Source: Verrucomicrobiota bacterium (GTDB taxonomy: Bacteria; Verrucomicrobiota; Verrucomicrobiia; Opitutales; Opitutaceae). Taken from it: a stretch of 63,017 nucleotides of DNA. The stretch lies in the NCBI GenBank assembly GCA_030601755.1, contig JAUWBF010000012.1, positions 1 through 63,017 of the forward strand, given 5' to 3'. Positions 7,972 through 17,144 of this stretch are shown here, piece after piece. A program made the translations under genes and the position numbers. Below the pieces are notes generated by a model. The model was not told the origin of the DNA and did no database searches. It saw only the letters and a list, made by a program, of their open reading frames with translations. Numbering within the stretch: the first letter of the stretch is position 1; each line of letters opens with the position of its first letter.

Positions 7972-8952
7972 ATGCCGACCGCCACCAGCCCGGCCGTCTG
8001 GCCCGAACGCCTCGAGGGCACGCCCGCCGTCGCCGTCATCGACCGCGCCATCAACCGCGGCCGCCTCTCGCACAGCCTGCTGCTCACCGGCGACGACCAC
8101 GCGCTGCTCGTCGAGGTCGCGCACGTCATCGCCGACCGCCTGCTCAACCCCGTCGGCACCCCGCCCGACCGCCGCCGCCCCGTCGCCGACGGCACCCATC
8201 CCGATTGCTTCACCCTGCGCCCCGCCGGCAAGATGCGCCAGATCAGCGCCGATGGCACCCGCGAGCTCATCGGCAAGGTCCAGGTGTCCGCGACCGCCGG
8301 CGACCACAAGGTCGCCATCATCCACGAGTGCGACCGCATGCACGTGTCGGCGGCCAACATCTTCCTGAAAACCCTCGAGGAACCGCCGGCCAACACCACC
8401 ATCCTGCTGCTGACCACGCGCCCCTACGCGCTGCTCACGACCATCCGCAGCCGTTGCCTCAATTTTCGTTTTCCCGTCGTCGACGCCGGCCACCAACCCG
8501 ACGGCTGGACCGCCTGGCTCGCCGACTATCAGGCCTGGCTCGGACGCCTGACCGCCGGCGTGGCCGACAAGACCGCCGCCGCCGACGCCGTCATGACCGC
8601 CTACGGCCTCACCGCACGATTCGGCGCAATCCTGGACTTCGCCACCAGCGAGCAGTGGAAGGAGCACAAAAAGACGTTGCCCGAAGACCTCAGCGAAGCC
8701 GAGCAAGTCGCCATCGAGACCGGCATCGCCAACGGCCTGCGCTCCGGCCTCTTCGCCGGAATCGAGCACGCCACCAGCACCTTCGCCCGCGAGCGCCTGC
8801 TGGCCGGCGACGAGACCGTGCGCCGCGCCTTCACCGACGCCATTGCCAGCCTTGAGCACCACGTCGGCCTGCTGCGGCTCAACCTCAACGTCTCCGCCGC
8901 CGTCGAGGGCTTCCTGCTCGCCTCGCTGCGACTCTGGACGCGCAAGGTCTGA
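7972..8952 (+). CDS. holB: DNA polymerase III delta-prime-type clamp loader subunit
   Basis: A 326-residue clamp-loader AAA+ protein. The P-loop region is degenerate (LLLTGDDHALLVEVAHVIA instead of GxxGxGKT), as expected for the non-hydrolysing delta-prime subunit. The region KVAIIHECDRMHVSAANIFL, then LKTLEEPPANTTILLLT, and the SRC motif TIRSRCLNFRF are all present. It would help load the sliding clamp at the replication fork. The position directly after tmk is the classic context. The Cys zinc finger present in many homologues is not evident. Confidence 0.92.
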   Translation: MPTATSPAVWPERLEGTPAVAVIDRAINRGRLSHSLLLTGDDHALLVEVAHVIADRLLNPVGTPPDRRRPVADGTHPDCFTLRPAGKMRQISADGTRELIGKVQVSATAGDHKVAIIHECDRMHVSAANIFLKTLEEPPANTTILLLTTRPYALLTTIRSRCLNFRFPVVDAGHQPDGWTAWLADYQAWLGRLTAGVADKTAAADAVMTAYGLTARFGAILDFATSEQWKEHKKTLPEDLSEAEQVAIETGIANGLRSGLFAGIEHATSTFARERLLAGDETVRRAFTDAIASLEHHVGLLRLNLNVSAAVEGFLLASLRLWTRKV

Positions 8953-8967
8953 GCCACCCGCCCGCCG

Positions 8968-9723
8968 ATGATCCGCTGGTTACGCCGTCATCGCCTGCTG
9001 CTGGCTTTCCTGCTGTTTTCCCCATTTTCGGGCACGCCCACGCACGCTATGTTGGAAGGAACGTTTCTCTACTTTCCCACGCACCTACCCAACCAATCGG
9101 CGCTAACCGACTGGGTCATCGACGGCCAACCCGCCGGCTGCGCGCGCCTCGTCGACAACCCCGCGGCGGTCTGGCTCGTGCTTCACGGCAACGCCGGCCA
9201 GGCCTCCAACCGCGGCTACATCGTCGACCTGCTGCCGCGCAACGCGTCGGTCTACATCCTCGAGTATCCGGGCTACGGACTCCGCCCCGGCAAACCCTCC
9301 AAGAAATCCATCAACCGCGCCGCCGAGGAAGCCGCCGACTGGTTGCGCGCCAACCACCCCGCGCTGCCCCTGAATGTCTTTGGCGAATCGCTTGGCAGCG
9401 GCCCCGCCTCCCATCTCTGCTCGCGCCCCGCCCCGCCCGATCGCCTCGTGCTGGCCGTGCCCTACGACAACCTGCTCTCCGTCGCCAAAAAACACCTCCG
9501 CTGGCTGCCCGTCGGACTGCTCATGCGCGACAAGTGGGACAACGTCGCCGCGCTTTCCGGTTATCGCGGACCCGTGACCATCTTCGCGGCCACGCACGAT
9601 CAAGTCATTCCCGTTGAGCACGCCCGCAACCTCGCCGCCGCCGTGCCTCAGGCCCGCTACATCGAGTTCCCCTGCGGACACAACGAGTGGTCGTTGTTCG
9701 ACCAAGTGCGCATCACCGACTGA
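8968..9723 (+). CDS. Exported alpha/beta hydrolase
   Basis: A 251-residue hydrolase with an N-terminal signal sequence (RRHRLLLAFLLFSPFSG). Oxyanion-type loop LVLHGNAGQ precedes the nucleophile elbow FGESLGSG. The acid lies in ATHDQVIP and the histidine in CGHNEW. The overall pattern is that of BEM46/YfhR-like hydrolases, which lack an assigned substrate. It lies 15 bases after the delta-prime gene, probably co-transcribed as the last gene of the PfkB-tmk-holB operon, and is convergent with the next hydrolase. A serine esterase or thioesterase role is inference. Confidence 0.85.
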   Translation: MIRWLRRHRLLLAFLLFSPFSGTPTHAMLEGTFLYFPTHLPNQSALTDWVIDGQPAGCARLVDNPAAVWLVLHGNAGQASNRGYIVDLLPRNASVYILEYPGYGLRPGKPSKKSINRAAEEAADWLRANHPALPLNVFGESLGSGPASHLCSRPAPPDRLVLAVPYDNLLSVAKKHLRWLPVGLLMRDKWDNVAALSGYRGPVTIFAATHDQVIPVEHARNLAAAVPQARYIEFPCGHNEWSLFDQVRITD

Positions 9724-9758
9724 ACGTCGCCCCGACTCCCCGTCAACCTCGCGCCCGG

Positions 9759-10532
9759 CTACAAAAACGCCCGCACCAACGCCACGAACTCCGTGCGCGT
9801 CTCCATGTGCGGATTGTGCCCCGAGCCGGCGATGATCTCCACCCGCGCTCCGGGAAAATGCGCCTCGATCGCGCCGAGGTCGCCCGCCTGCACGTAGCGC
9901 GACTTGCCGCCCGCCACGAACAACGTCGGACCCGCGAACGACTCGCCCTCGCCCAGCGGATTGCGCTCCACCTCCGGCAACGCCGCCGTCAGCGCCGGCA
10001 GGTTGACCGTCCAGCGCCACCCGCCCGCCTCGGTGCGCTCCAGATTGGTCGTGAGAAACTTTCGCATCGCCCAGTCCCCCACCCTTGCCTCGAACCGCAA
10101 CTCGGCCTCGGCGCGCGACTGCAACGTGTCCAGCCGCAGCTCGTTCATCGCGGCAAACTCCGACCGGTGCGCGTGCGACAGGTAGTCTTTCGGCGCGATG
10201 TCGACCACGATCAGTTTTTCAACCCGCTCCGGATGCCGGCACGCCAACGCCATGGCGACCTTGCCGCCCATGCTGTGCCCCATCAGCGCGACTTTTTTCA
10301 GACCCTGCGCATCCATCCACCCGAGCACATCTTCGACCATCGCCGCGTAGGTCATCGGCTCGGCATGCGGCGACTGTCCGTGGTTGCGCAAATCGAGCGC
10401 CAGCACCTGCCGCGCGTCGGCCAGATCCTTGCCCGTCGTCAGCCAATTGCGCGACGACCCCAGCAAGCCGTGCAGCACCACCAACGGTGCCCGCCCCTCC
10501 CCGCCCAGATCACGATGAAACAACGAAACCAT
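9759..10532 (-). CDS. Alpha/beta fold hydrolase, YbfF-like esterase
   Basis: A 257-residue cytosolic hydrolase. APLVVLHGLLGSSRNW near the start, LDLRNHGQSPHA, the nucleophile elbow ALMGHSMGGKVAM, and a late GSGHNPHMET with the catalytic histidine match the YbfF-type esterases, which cleave short acyl esters. I chose ATG 10532 (MVSLFHRDLGG) because the family usually begins just before the first strand. ATGs at 10589 and 10595, the former with a purine-rich leader, would add about 20 residues. It is divergent from mutS across a repeat-bearing region. Confidence 0.85.
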   Translation of the reverse strand: MVSLFHRDLGGEGRAPLVVLHGLLGSSRNWLTTGKDLADARQVLALDLRNHGQSPHAEPMTYAAMVEDVLGWMDAQGLKKVALMGHSMGGKVAMALACRHPERVEKLIVVDIAPKDYLSHAHRSEFAAMNELRLDTLQSRAEAELRFEARVGDWAMRKFLTTNLERTEAGGWRWTVNLPALTAALPEVERNPLGEGESFAGPTLFVAGGKSRYVQAGDLGAIEAHFPGARVEIIAGSGHNPHMETRTEFVALVRAFL

Positions 10533-10656
10533 CCTCCCACTCAGCCGCCCCGCTCCGCCAAACGCCACAAAAACACTCCGCCTTTTCATCTCCATCCTCA
10601 CCGCCTCCCGACCTGCCCGCCCGACCACCGCCCGCTGGTCGCACGCCGCTATCCAC

Positions 10657-10688
10657 GGAAAAACTAACGTATCTGGTTAGTCTTTTTT
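10657..10688 (+). repeat. Palindromic repeat family A, copy 3 (forward)
   Basis: GGAAAAACTAAC, loop GTATCTG, GTTAGTCTTTTTT. Same core and loop as copy 1, with one G lost from the left arm and a longer T run on the right. Confidence 0.85.
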
Positions 10689-10842
10689 CAGCTCAATCCG
10701 CCGAGAATACACCGTGCACCAGCGATGCGAAATATTTCCACAAGACACTCGTCACCAAATGAAAACACCATAAAATCCAAAATAACCACTCGCCGTCTTC
10801 CTCCCTAGACACCCGTTCATCCGCGACAACGCGCCCCAAAAC

Positions 10843-10881
10843 CCCGGAAAAGACTAACCAGATACGTTAGTCTTTTCCGGG
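10843..10881 (-). repeat. Palindromic repeat family A, copy 4 (reverse)
   Basis: The most perfect copy: 16-base arms CCCGGAAAAGACTAAC and GTTAGTCTTTTCCGGG around loop CAGATAC. Reverse orientation, paired with copy 3. It lies 177 bases before the mutS start. Confidence 0.88.
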
Positions 10882-11057
10882 CAGAGAGGACTCTCCGCCG
10901 CAACGATGACGACAACGGTGGCAGCGGCGGTGTCTGCAACACCACGGCCGGCGCGCTGATGCGGACGCGCACGCAGTGGGGCCGGCGGCGGAAAAAATCC
11001 CCGGCGGTTGCAGTTTCTCCGTGCCCTCGACGGCCCGCTTGGTTCAATCCCGCCCCT

Positions 11058-13628
11058 ATGTCGTCCGAAAAGAAGCTCACCCCCATGATGGAGCAATACT
11101 TCGAGGTGCGGAACACCCTCTCGAAGGACACCATGCTCCTCTTCCGGTTGGGCGACTTCTACGAGATGTTCTACGACGACGCCATCGACGCCGCTCGCAT
11201 CCTCGGCATCACCCAGACTCTGCGGCAAAACTACCCGATGGCCGGCATCCCCTACCACGCCGCCGACGCCTACGTGGGCAAGCTTCTCGCCGCCGGCAAA
11301 AAGGTCGCCATCGCCGAGCAGGCCGAACCCGCAAAGGCCGGCAAACTCGTCAAACGCCAGCTCACCCGCATTCTCACCCCCGGCACCACGCTCGAGGCCA
11401 ACCAACTCGACGCCGCCCGCAACCACTACCTCTGCGCCGTCGCCATCGACCGCCGCGGCCTGCACGCCGCCTGGCTCGACCTCTCCACCGGCGAGTTCCA
11501 AGTCGCCACCGACGCCTCCGCAGAGAATCTGCTACCCGTGCTAACCGCGCTCGATCCGGCCGAGCTGATCGTCGTCGAAGGCGAGCCCGAGCGCTGGCAC
11601 CTCGCCCCGCACGATCAGGTCGCGCTGCACAACCTGCACGCCTTCGCCGCCACCCGCGCCGTCACCGAGCAGCCCGCCTACAACTTCGAAACACCCGCCG
11701 GCGCCCGCGCCGTCATGGAGACCCTCGGCGTGCTCAACCTCCAGGGCTTCGGTCTGTCCGACGACCACGCCGGCCTCGGCCCCGCCGGCGCGCTCGTCAA
11801 CTATGCCGCCGAGTCTCTCTGCGCCAAGCCCGGCCACCTGCGCGCCATTCGCGAATACCGCAGCGCCGCCACCCTGCTCCTTGATCCGGCCACGCTGCGC
11901 AACCTCGAGATTTTCCAATCCTCGCGCGGCACCCGCGACGGCTCGCTCATCCACGCCGTCAACCGCACCGTCACCGCCGCCGGCGCCCGCCTGCTCGAAC
12001 GCTGGATCGCCGCGCCCACGCTCGACATCGACGCCATCCGCGCCCGCTCCGCGGCCGTCGGCGAATTCATCGCCCAGCCCCAGTCGCTCGCCGACCTGCG
12101 CGAACACCTCGCCCTCGTGCGCGACATCCCGCGCATCCTCGCCCGTCTCCAGAACAAGCTCCGCAATCCCCGCGAACTCGGCGGTATCCGCGACACCCTT
12201 ACACAGCTCCCGCTGATCCGCGGCGCGCTGGTCGCATTCGGTCCCGAGTCCACACGCATCGCCGCGCTCGCCGGCCGCGTGGCCGAGCTCTCCGCGCTGC
12301 GCACGTTGCTGGAAGGCGCGTTGTCCGACGACATCCCGGGCGACCTCACCACGGGCGGCGTCATCCGCGCCGGACACGACGCCGAGCTCGACCGCCTGCG
12401 CTCGCTCATGACCGACAACAAGACCTGGCTCTCCGACCTCGAGCGCCAGGAGCAGGAGCGCACCGGCATCAAGAGCCTGAAGGTCAAATACACGAACAAT
12501 TTCGGCTACTACATTGAGATCACCAAGGCCAACCTGCACCTCGTGCCCGAGGACTACATCCGCCGCCAGACTACCGTGAACGGCGAGCGTTACGTCACCG
12601 AGGATCTCAAGCAAAAGGAGAAGGAAATCCTCCACGCCGAGGAACACGCCCTCGCCCGCGAAAACGTGCTTTTCCAAGACCTCGTCGGCGCCGTGCTCGA
12701 CGAGTCGGTCGCCCTCGCCCAGACCGCCGACGCACTGGCTGAGATCGACGTGCTCGGCGGCTGGGCCGTGCTCGCCCGCGAGTGGGATTATTGCCAACCC
12801 GAGCTCGACGACGGCGACATCCTCGACATCTCCGAGGGCCGCCACCCGGTGGTCGAGCAGATGTTAAAAGACCCGAACGCCACCGCCGCGCGCGGTCCGC
12901 AGGCCTTCGTGCCCAACGACACGTTGCTCTCCTCGACCGACGCCCAGCTCGCGTTGCTCACCGGCCCCAACATGGCCGGCAAGTCGACCTACATCCGCCA
13001 GGTCGCACTCATCACGTTGCTCGCGCAGATCGGTTGCTGGACGCCGGCCAAGAAATGCCGCGTCGGTCTGGTGGATCGCATCTTCTCGCGAGTCGGCGCC
13101 AGCGACGACCTCGCGCGTGGCAACTCGACCTTCATGGTCGAGATGAACGAGACTGCCAACATCCTCAACAACGCCACCGACCGCTCGCTCATCATCCTCG
13201 ACGAGATCGGCCGCGGCACGTCGACCTACGACGGTCTGTCCATCGCCTGGGCCGTGGTCGAGCACCTGCACCGCGACGCCGAGCGCGGCCCGCGCACGCT
13301 CTTCGCCACGCATTACCAGGAGCTCACCCAGCTGGAAAAATCACTCGGGCGTCTGCGCAATTTCTCCGTGGCCGTGAAGGAGTGGAACGACGACATCGTC
13401 TTCCTGCGGCGCGTCGTCTCCGGCGCCGCCGATCGCAGCTACGGCATTCAGGTCGCGCGTCTCGCCGGCCTGCCCACGCCGGTCATCGACCGCGCGAAGA
13501 GCATCCTCGCCCGTCTCGAAAGCGACGACACCACCGTCGAGTTGCCCGCGGCGCAGCCCAAGGCCCGACCGAAGAAAAAGATCACGGTCAAAGCCGCCGA
13601 CGACGCCGAGCAGCTCAGCCTGCTATGA
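11058..13628 (+). CDS. mutS: DNA mismatch repair protein MutS
   Basis: An 856-residue MutS, close to the usual bacterial length. The mismatch-reading domain is at the N-terminus with LLFRLGDFYEMFYDDA (the Phe-x-Glu element). Core and lever domains follow, then the ATPase domain with Walker A LTGPNMAGKSTYIRQ near residue 635. LARGNSTFMVEMNE, the Walker B region IILDEIGRGTSTYDG and LFATHYQEL complete it. It recognises mismatches and recruits MutL, which is not in this window. ATG 11058 starts directly at MSSEKKLTPMMEQY; the open frame upstream is not MutS-like. The gene is single, preceded by a repeat-rich region and followed by a REP doublet. Confidence 0.98.
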   Translation: MSSEKKLTPMMEQYFEVRNTLSKDTMLLFRLGDFYEMFYDDAIDAARILGITQTLRQNYPMAGIPYHAADAYVGKLLAAGKKVAIAEQAEPAKAGKLVKRQLTRILTPGTTLEANQLDAARNHYLCAVAIDRRGLHAAWLDLSTGEFQVATDASAENLLPVLTALDPAELIVVEGEPERWHLAPHDQVALHNLHAFAATRAVTEQPAYNFETPAGARAVMETLGVLNLQGFGLSDDHAGLGPAGALVNYAAESLCAKPGHLRAIREYRSAATLLLDPATLRNLEIFQSSRGTRDGSLIHAVNRTVTAAGARLLERWIAAPTLDIDAIRARSAAVGEFIAQPQSLADLREHLALVRDIPRILARLQNKLRNPRELGGIRDTLTQLPLIRGALVAFGPESTRIAALAGRVAELSALRTLLEGALSDDIPGDLTTGGVIRAGHDAELDRLRSLMTDNKTWLSDLERQEQERTGIKSLKVKYTNNFGYYIEITKANLHLVPEDYIRRQTTVNGERYVTEDLKQKEKEILHAEEHALARENVLFQDLVGAVLDESVALAQTADALAEIDVLGGWAVLAREWDYCQPELDDGDILDISEGRHPVVEQMLKDPNATAARGPQAFVPNDTLLSSTDAQLALLTGPNMAGKSTYIRQVALITLLAQIGCWTPAKKCRVGLVDRIFSRVGASDDLARGNSTFMVEMNETANILNNATDRSLIILDEIGRGTSTYDGLSIAWAVVEHLHRDAERGPRTLFATHYQELTQLEKSLGRLRNFSVAVKEWNDDIVFLRRVVSGAADRSYGIQVARLAGLPTPVIDRAKSILARLESDDTTVELPAAQPKARPKKKITVKAADDAEQLSLL

Positions 13629-13653
13629 ACAGCCTGGGCGCAGGCAGTCTCCC

Positions 13654-13750
13654 GTAGGGGCCTCGCTCGCAAGGCCCGTTTAACGAGCGCCTAGGAAAAC
13701 GCGCCAACTTCCGACATGTGCGCAACGGGCCGAGCGAGCTCGGCCCCTAC
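13654..13750. repeat. GTAG-type REP doublet (inverted pair) after mutS
   Basis: Forward unit starting GTAG at 13654: GTAGGGGCCTCG, loop CTCG, CAAGGCCC. Reverse unit: GGGCCGAG, CGAG, CTCGGCCCC, ending CTAC at 13747-13750. Two imperfect hairpins in opposite orientation between the convergent mutS and protease genes, as in REP/BIME elements. They may also limit read-through. Confidence 0.85.
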
Positions 13751-13772
13751 GTTCGGGCCCGTGCAAACGGTC

Positions 13773-15680
13773 TCAGCGCCCCTGGCCGTTGCGGACTTGG
13801 GCGCGCCAGCCGTCGACGTTGCGTGTCATCATGTCGATGCGTTGCGAGGTCCATTCACGGAACTCGAGCTGATCGTTGATGTTGGTTTTCCAATACAGGC
13901 TGCTGCGGAAGTAGTCGTAGAACTGGCCGCTCCTGAGTTCGCGCACGCCGGTCTGGCCGCGGCCGCGCAGGTTGCTCAGAAAATTCTGCATCTCGCCGAC
14001 GACGCCGTTCGAGCTGGAGCCGAAGCGGTTGAAGCGCTCCTCGAACGACTCGACGTAGGGACGGAGGCGGGGGTTGGCCTTGCCGGCGCCGAGGTTCGCT
14101 CGCGACAGGTAATACAGGGCCTCGCTGTCCTCGAAGAATTCCTGGATCTGGCGGTATTGCGTGCGCCATTGCTGCGGGTCGATCGACTCCCACTTGGAGA
14201 TGCCGTCGAGGCGGTAGGCGAACCAGCGCTGCTCGACCTCTCCCTTGTCGCCGGTGGCTTCGTCGTCCTTGCGGCGGGTCTCGGAATAGGTGGCGACGCC
14301 GATGACCTTGCCGCTTTTCAGGTGCACGACGGGGCTGCCGCTGTTGCCCGGCTCGAACGGCGCGTCGACCTCGATGCGGCCGGGGCCGATACCGAGAACC
14401 TTGCCCTCGACCTGGGTGGCGACGCGGCCGCCGCGGCGGTTGCCCACCACGACCACTTCGTCGCCGATCTGCACACCGCCGAGGATGTCGTCGAGCGGGC
14501 TGAGATCACCGGTAACCGCGCCGACACGGATGATGGCGATGTCGCGACCGACCGCGCCGAAAATGCCCTGCGTGGGGATGACCTCGCCGTTGAGATTGCG
14601 CACGGTGAGCTGCGGGTCGGCGCCGAGCACGTGGAGGTTGGTCACGATGAAGGGAACGTCGCGGATTTTCGTGAGAAACCCGCTGGCCTGCCCGTCGCCA
14701 TTCTCGATGAGCACAATGGCCCCCATCTGTTCGGCCGTGAGCTTTTGGGAAATGGGTCCGGTCGGCTTGGGCGCGACCGGCCGGGTCGACGAGGCGATGG
14801 CGGAGACTCCCGTGGCGACATCGTCCACCGCCGGCGCGGCGAACTCGCCGGCCAGCGTCGCGTAATCAGTCAGCGACATGCTCTCCAAAGAGAGGGGTTG
14901 CTGGTAGGGCAATTGACGGGGGCGGCTGAAGTCTACGCCGGCCAAGTTGCCGGAATTAAACGTCTGGTCATAGAACCACTCGGAAATGGTGCGGATCTGT
15001 CCACCGGCGCGGTCGATGACCACGCTGCGGATGAGCGTGTGGGTGAAGCGATCAAACCAGAGGTGCACCTCTTGGTTGCGTTCGTCGCGACCGGCCACGT
15101 GCCACGAGGGAGCGCCGCCGAGGCGGTCGTCGGGAATCAAGACGGGATTTTTCAACCGCCAGTCGAAGGATCCGTCTTCGCGGGCATTCCAATGCTGCAC
15201 CACCCGGGCGAAGGGATCGGAGCCGAGACGGCGGGAAATCTCCATGCCCATGTTGATCGACGCGCCCTCGCGCCCGGCCATTTCCGTGCCGCGTGGAGTC
15301 CAACCGCCACTTCGAGCGTCATCACCGTCGACCTGAAAAACAAACGTTTGACTGCCACCGCCACCAAAGGACCGGCCGTTGATCACGCGATCGTTGAGGC
15401 TGACGATCAGGAAATCTCCCGGGGCGCGATAGAGCGATTCGTAGGCGATCAGCGTGGCGGGGGTGTTGGTCCTGCCCGAGTGCATGCACCCCCAACCGCG
15501 GGCGCTGAATTCCCGAACGCCCGACACGGCCTGCGCGCCTTGGTTCAAAACCTCCTCGGCGGTCTCGGCGCTGGCCGACCCCAACCACGGGACCATAAAT
15601 AAAACCAGGCGGATCGCATGAGCACGCATTCGTAAAAAAAGGTTATGAGCAGAATACATCCTGCTGTGCACCTTTTTCAC
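13773..15680 (-). CDS. Exported trypsin-like serine protease with extra N- and C-terminal domains
   Basis: A 635-residue secreted protein. A signal sequence is evident (RAHAIRLVLFMVPWLGSASA). The first 250 residues resemble a LolA/DUF2092-type lipoprotein-carrier fold (YRAPGDFLIVSLNDRVING). A trypsin-like domain follows with His350 (VTNLHVLG), Asp380 (GRDIAIIRV) and Ser447 (PGNSGSPVV). The last 130 residues are helical and charged with no recognised domain; no PDZ is visible, unlike HtrA/DegP. The start is uncertain: ATGs at 15659 and 15629 would both keep the signal peptide. It follows folC by 36 bases. A role in envelope quality control is inference. Confidence 0.82.
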   Translation of the reverse strand: MKKVHSRMYSAHNLFLRMRAHAIRLVLFMVPWLGSASAETAEEVLNQGAQAVSGVREFSARGWGCMHSGRTNTPATLIAYESLYRAPGDFLIVSLNDRVINGRSFGGGGSQTFVFQVDGDDARSGGWTPRGTEMAGREGASINMGMEISRRLGSDPFARVVQHWNAREDGSFDWRLKNPVLIPDDRLGGAPSWHVAGRDERNQEVHLWFDRFTHTLIRSVVIDRAGGQIRTISEWFYDQTFNSGNLAGVDFSRPRQLPYQQPLSLESMSLTDYATLAGEFAAPAVDDVATGVSAIASSTRPVAPKPTGPISQKLTAEQMGAIVLIENGDGQASGFLTKIRDVPFIVTNLHVLGADPQLTVRNLNGEVIPTQGIFGAVGRDIAIIRVGAVTGDLSPLDDILGGVQIGDEVVVVGNRRGGRVATQVEGKVLGIGPGRIEVDAPFEPGNSGSPVVHLKSGKVIGVATYSETRRKDDEATGDKGEVEQRWFAYRLDGISKWESIDPQQWRTQYRQIQEFFEDSEALYYLSRANLGAGKANPRLRPYVESFEERFNRFGSSSNGVVGEMQNFLSNLRGRGQTGVRELRSGQFYDYFRSSLYWKTNINDQLEFREWTSQRIDMMTRNVDGWRAQVRNGQGR

Positions 15681-15716
15681 AATCTTCGAATTGGGAATGG
15701 TTACTCTAACGATAGA

Positions 15717-17036
15717 TCAAAAATCCTGGAGTCGCCCCTCGCCGCCAGCCGCTGACGGTTGCAGGCGCTCCATGACCTCGCCGAGCAGGTAGATCGAGCC
15801 GGTCACCAGCAGGAGGTCGTCAGCGCCACCGGCGGTGCAAACGTCGGGCGCGGGGAAGAGCGCGTCGACCGTCGAGCGGCGCAGCGGACCCGCGAAGTCC
15901 GCCGGGATCAGCGCCTCGAGTTCCTCGAAGGTGCTGGCGCGGGCCTGCTGCGGTTTGACCAGGATGATCTCCGAGGCGTGGGCGGCGATGGTGGCGAGCA
16001 GCGGACGGGCACGCTCCCGGCCGAGCACGCCGACGATGACGACCGGACGGCGACCGGTGTCCTTCACCAGTTTTTGGAGACAGGCGGCGAGCACCGACGC
16101 GCCCTCGGGGTTGTGCGCGGCCTCGAGGATGAGCGGGCGTCCGCCGACCGTGGTGCGTTGCCAGCGGCCGGCCCACTCGACCTCGGCGAGGCCGCGAGCG
16201 ATGGCGTCGGCGGGCAGGCCGAGTTCACGGGCGACGAGGGTGGCCATGGCGGCGTTGAGACGCTGGTGTTCGCCTTCGAGGCGGGTGGCCGGCCAGGGTT
16301 CGCGGGAGGGGCCGTTTTCCGGGCCGAAGGTGTCGTCGATGGCGCGGAGCGGGCAACCGAGTTCGGCGGCGCGGGCGCGCACCACGGCCTCGGCGGCGGC
16401 GGGCAGGCGTCCGAGGACGACGGGCACGCCGGGCTTGAGAATGCCGGCTTTCTCGGCGGCGATTTTTTCAACGGTGTCGCCAAGGATCTCGCAGTGGTCG
16501 AGCGCGATGGAGGTGATGACGCAGACGCGCGGCGTGACGACGTTGGTCGCATCGAGTCGTCCGCCGAGTCCGACCTCAAGGATCGCGAGATCGCAGCCTC
16601 GGCGGGCGAACTGAAGGAACGCCATCGCGGTCATGAACTCGAAGAAGCTGGGATGATTGTCCGGAGAGTCGGTGCCGATGCGCGCGGCGACGGGCAGCAG
16701 TTCGCGCACGTAGGCGGTGATCTCGTCGTCGGTGAGCGGCGTGCGGTCGACCTGCACGCGTTCGCCGAGGCGCAGGAGGTGGGGCGAGGTATAGAGTCCG
16801 GTGCGGCGGCCGGCGGCGCGGGCGATGGACTCGACCATGGCGCAGACGGAGCCCTTGCCGTTGGTGCCGCCGACGTGGACGGCGGGCACGGCGCGTTCGG
16901 GGTGGCCGAGCTCGGCCACAAGGGCCCGCATGCGGTCGATGCCGAATTTGACGCCGCCGGCCTTGAGGCCTTGCAGCCAGGCGGCGACGTCGGTGTAGGA
17001 CGTCAGGTCGCTCGGCGGACGCGCATAGAGGTTCAT
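15717..17036 (-). CDS. folC: Bifunctional folylpolyglutamate/dihydrofolate synthase
   Basis: A 439-residue Mur-ligase-fold enzyme that joins glutamate to dihydropteroate or folates using ATP. It opens FGIDRMRALVAELGHPE, and the P-loop VHVGGTNGKGSVCAM is near residues 53-67. LYTSPHLLRLGERVQ, ILEVGLGGRLDATN, VITSIALDHCEILG and LEAAHNPEGA mark the ATP-, metal- and folate-binding regions. Length is typical. It is separated from accD by a REP doublet and followed by the protease. Many bacteria have accD-folC in this order, which supports both calls. Confidence 0.96.
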   Translation of the reverse strand: MNLYARPPSDLTSYTDVAAWLQGLKAGGVKFGIDRMRALVAELGHPERAVPAVHVGGTNGKGSVCAMVESIARAAGRRTGLYTSPHLLRLGERVQVDRTPLTDDEITAYVRELLPVAARIGTDSPDNHPSFFEFMTAMAFLQFARRGCDLAILEVGLGGRLDATNVVTPRVCVITSIALDHCEILGDTVEKIAAEKAGILKPGVPVVLGRLPAAAEAVVRARAAELGCPLRAIDDTFGPENGPSREPWPATRLEGEHQRLNAAMATLVARELGLPADAIARGLAEVEWAGRWQRTTVGGRPLILEAAHNPEGASVLAACLQKLVKDTGRRPVVIVGVLGRERARPLLATIAAHASEIILVKPQQARASTFEELEALIPADFAGPLRRSTVDALFPAPDVCTAGGADDLLLVTGSIYLLGEVMERLQPSAAGGEGRLQDF

Positions 17037-17042
17037 GGTCGC

Positions 17043-17132
17043 GTAGGGGCTTTGCTCGCAAAGCCCGCGGGACGTGGTGACGGGGCGGGCGGCTTTCGTT
17101 CGCGTAAAGGGCCTCGCGAGCGAGGCCCCTAC
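17043..17132. repeat. GTAG-type REP doublet between folC and accD
   Basis: Forward unit GTAGGGGCTTTG, loop CTCG, CAAAGCCC from 17043. Reverse unit GGGCCTCG, CGAG, CGAGGCCCC, ending CTAC at 17129-17132. Stem bases differ from the copy at 13654 but change in matched pairs, so the hairpin is kept. Confidence 0.88.
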
Positions 17133-17144
17133 GGGAAAGCACGT

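Larger units (their letters stand above)
10533..11057. other. Intergenic region with second family A repeat pair
   Basis: About 525 bases between a minus-strand hydrolase and mutS with no protein-like frame. It contains family A palindromes at 10657-10688 and 10843-10881. The roughly 150 bases between them (10690-10842) are clearly richer in A and T than the surrounding genes and do not resemble the interior of the first pair. Confidence 0.6.

Noticed and set aside
2571-10881. Family A repeats as a CRISPR array
   Set aside because: Copies are inverted, few, far apart and lack regular spacers; no cas gene is present.
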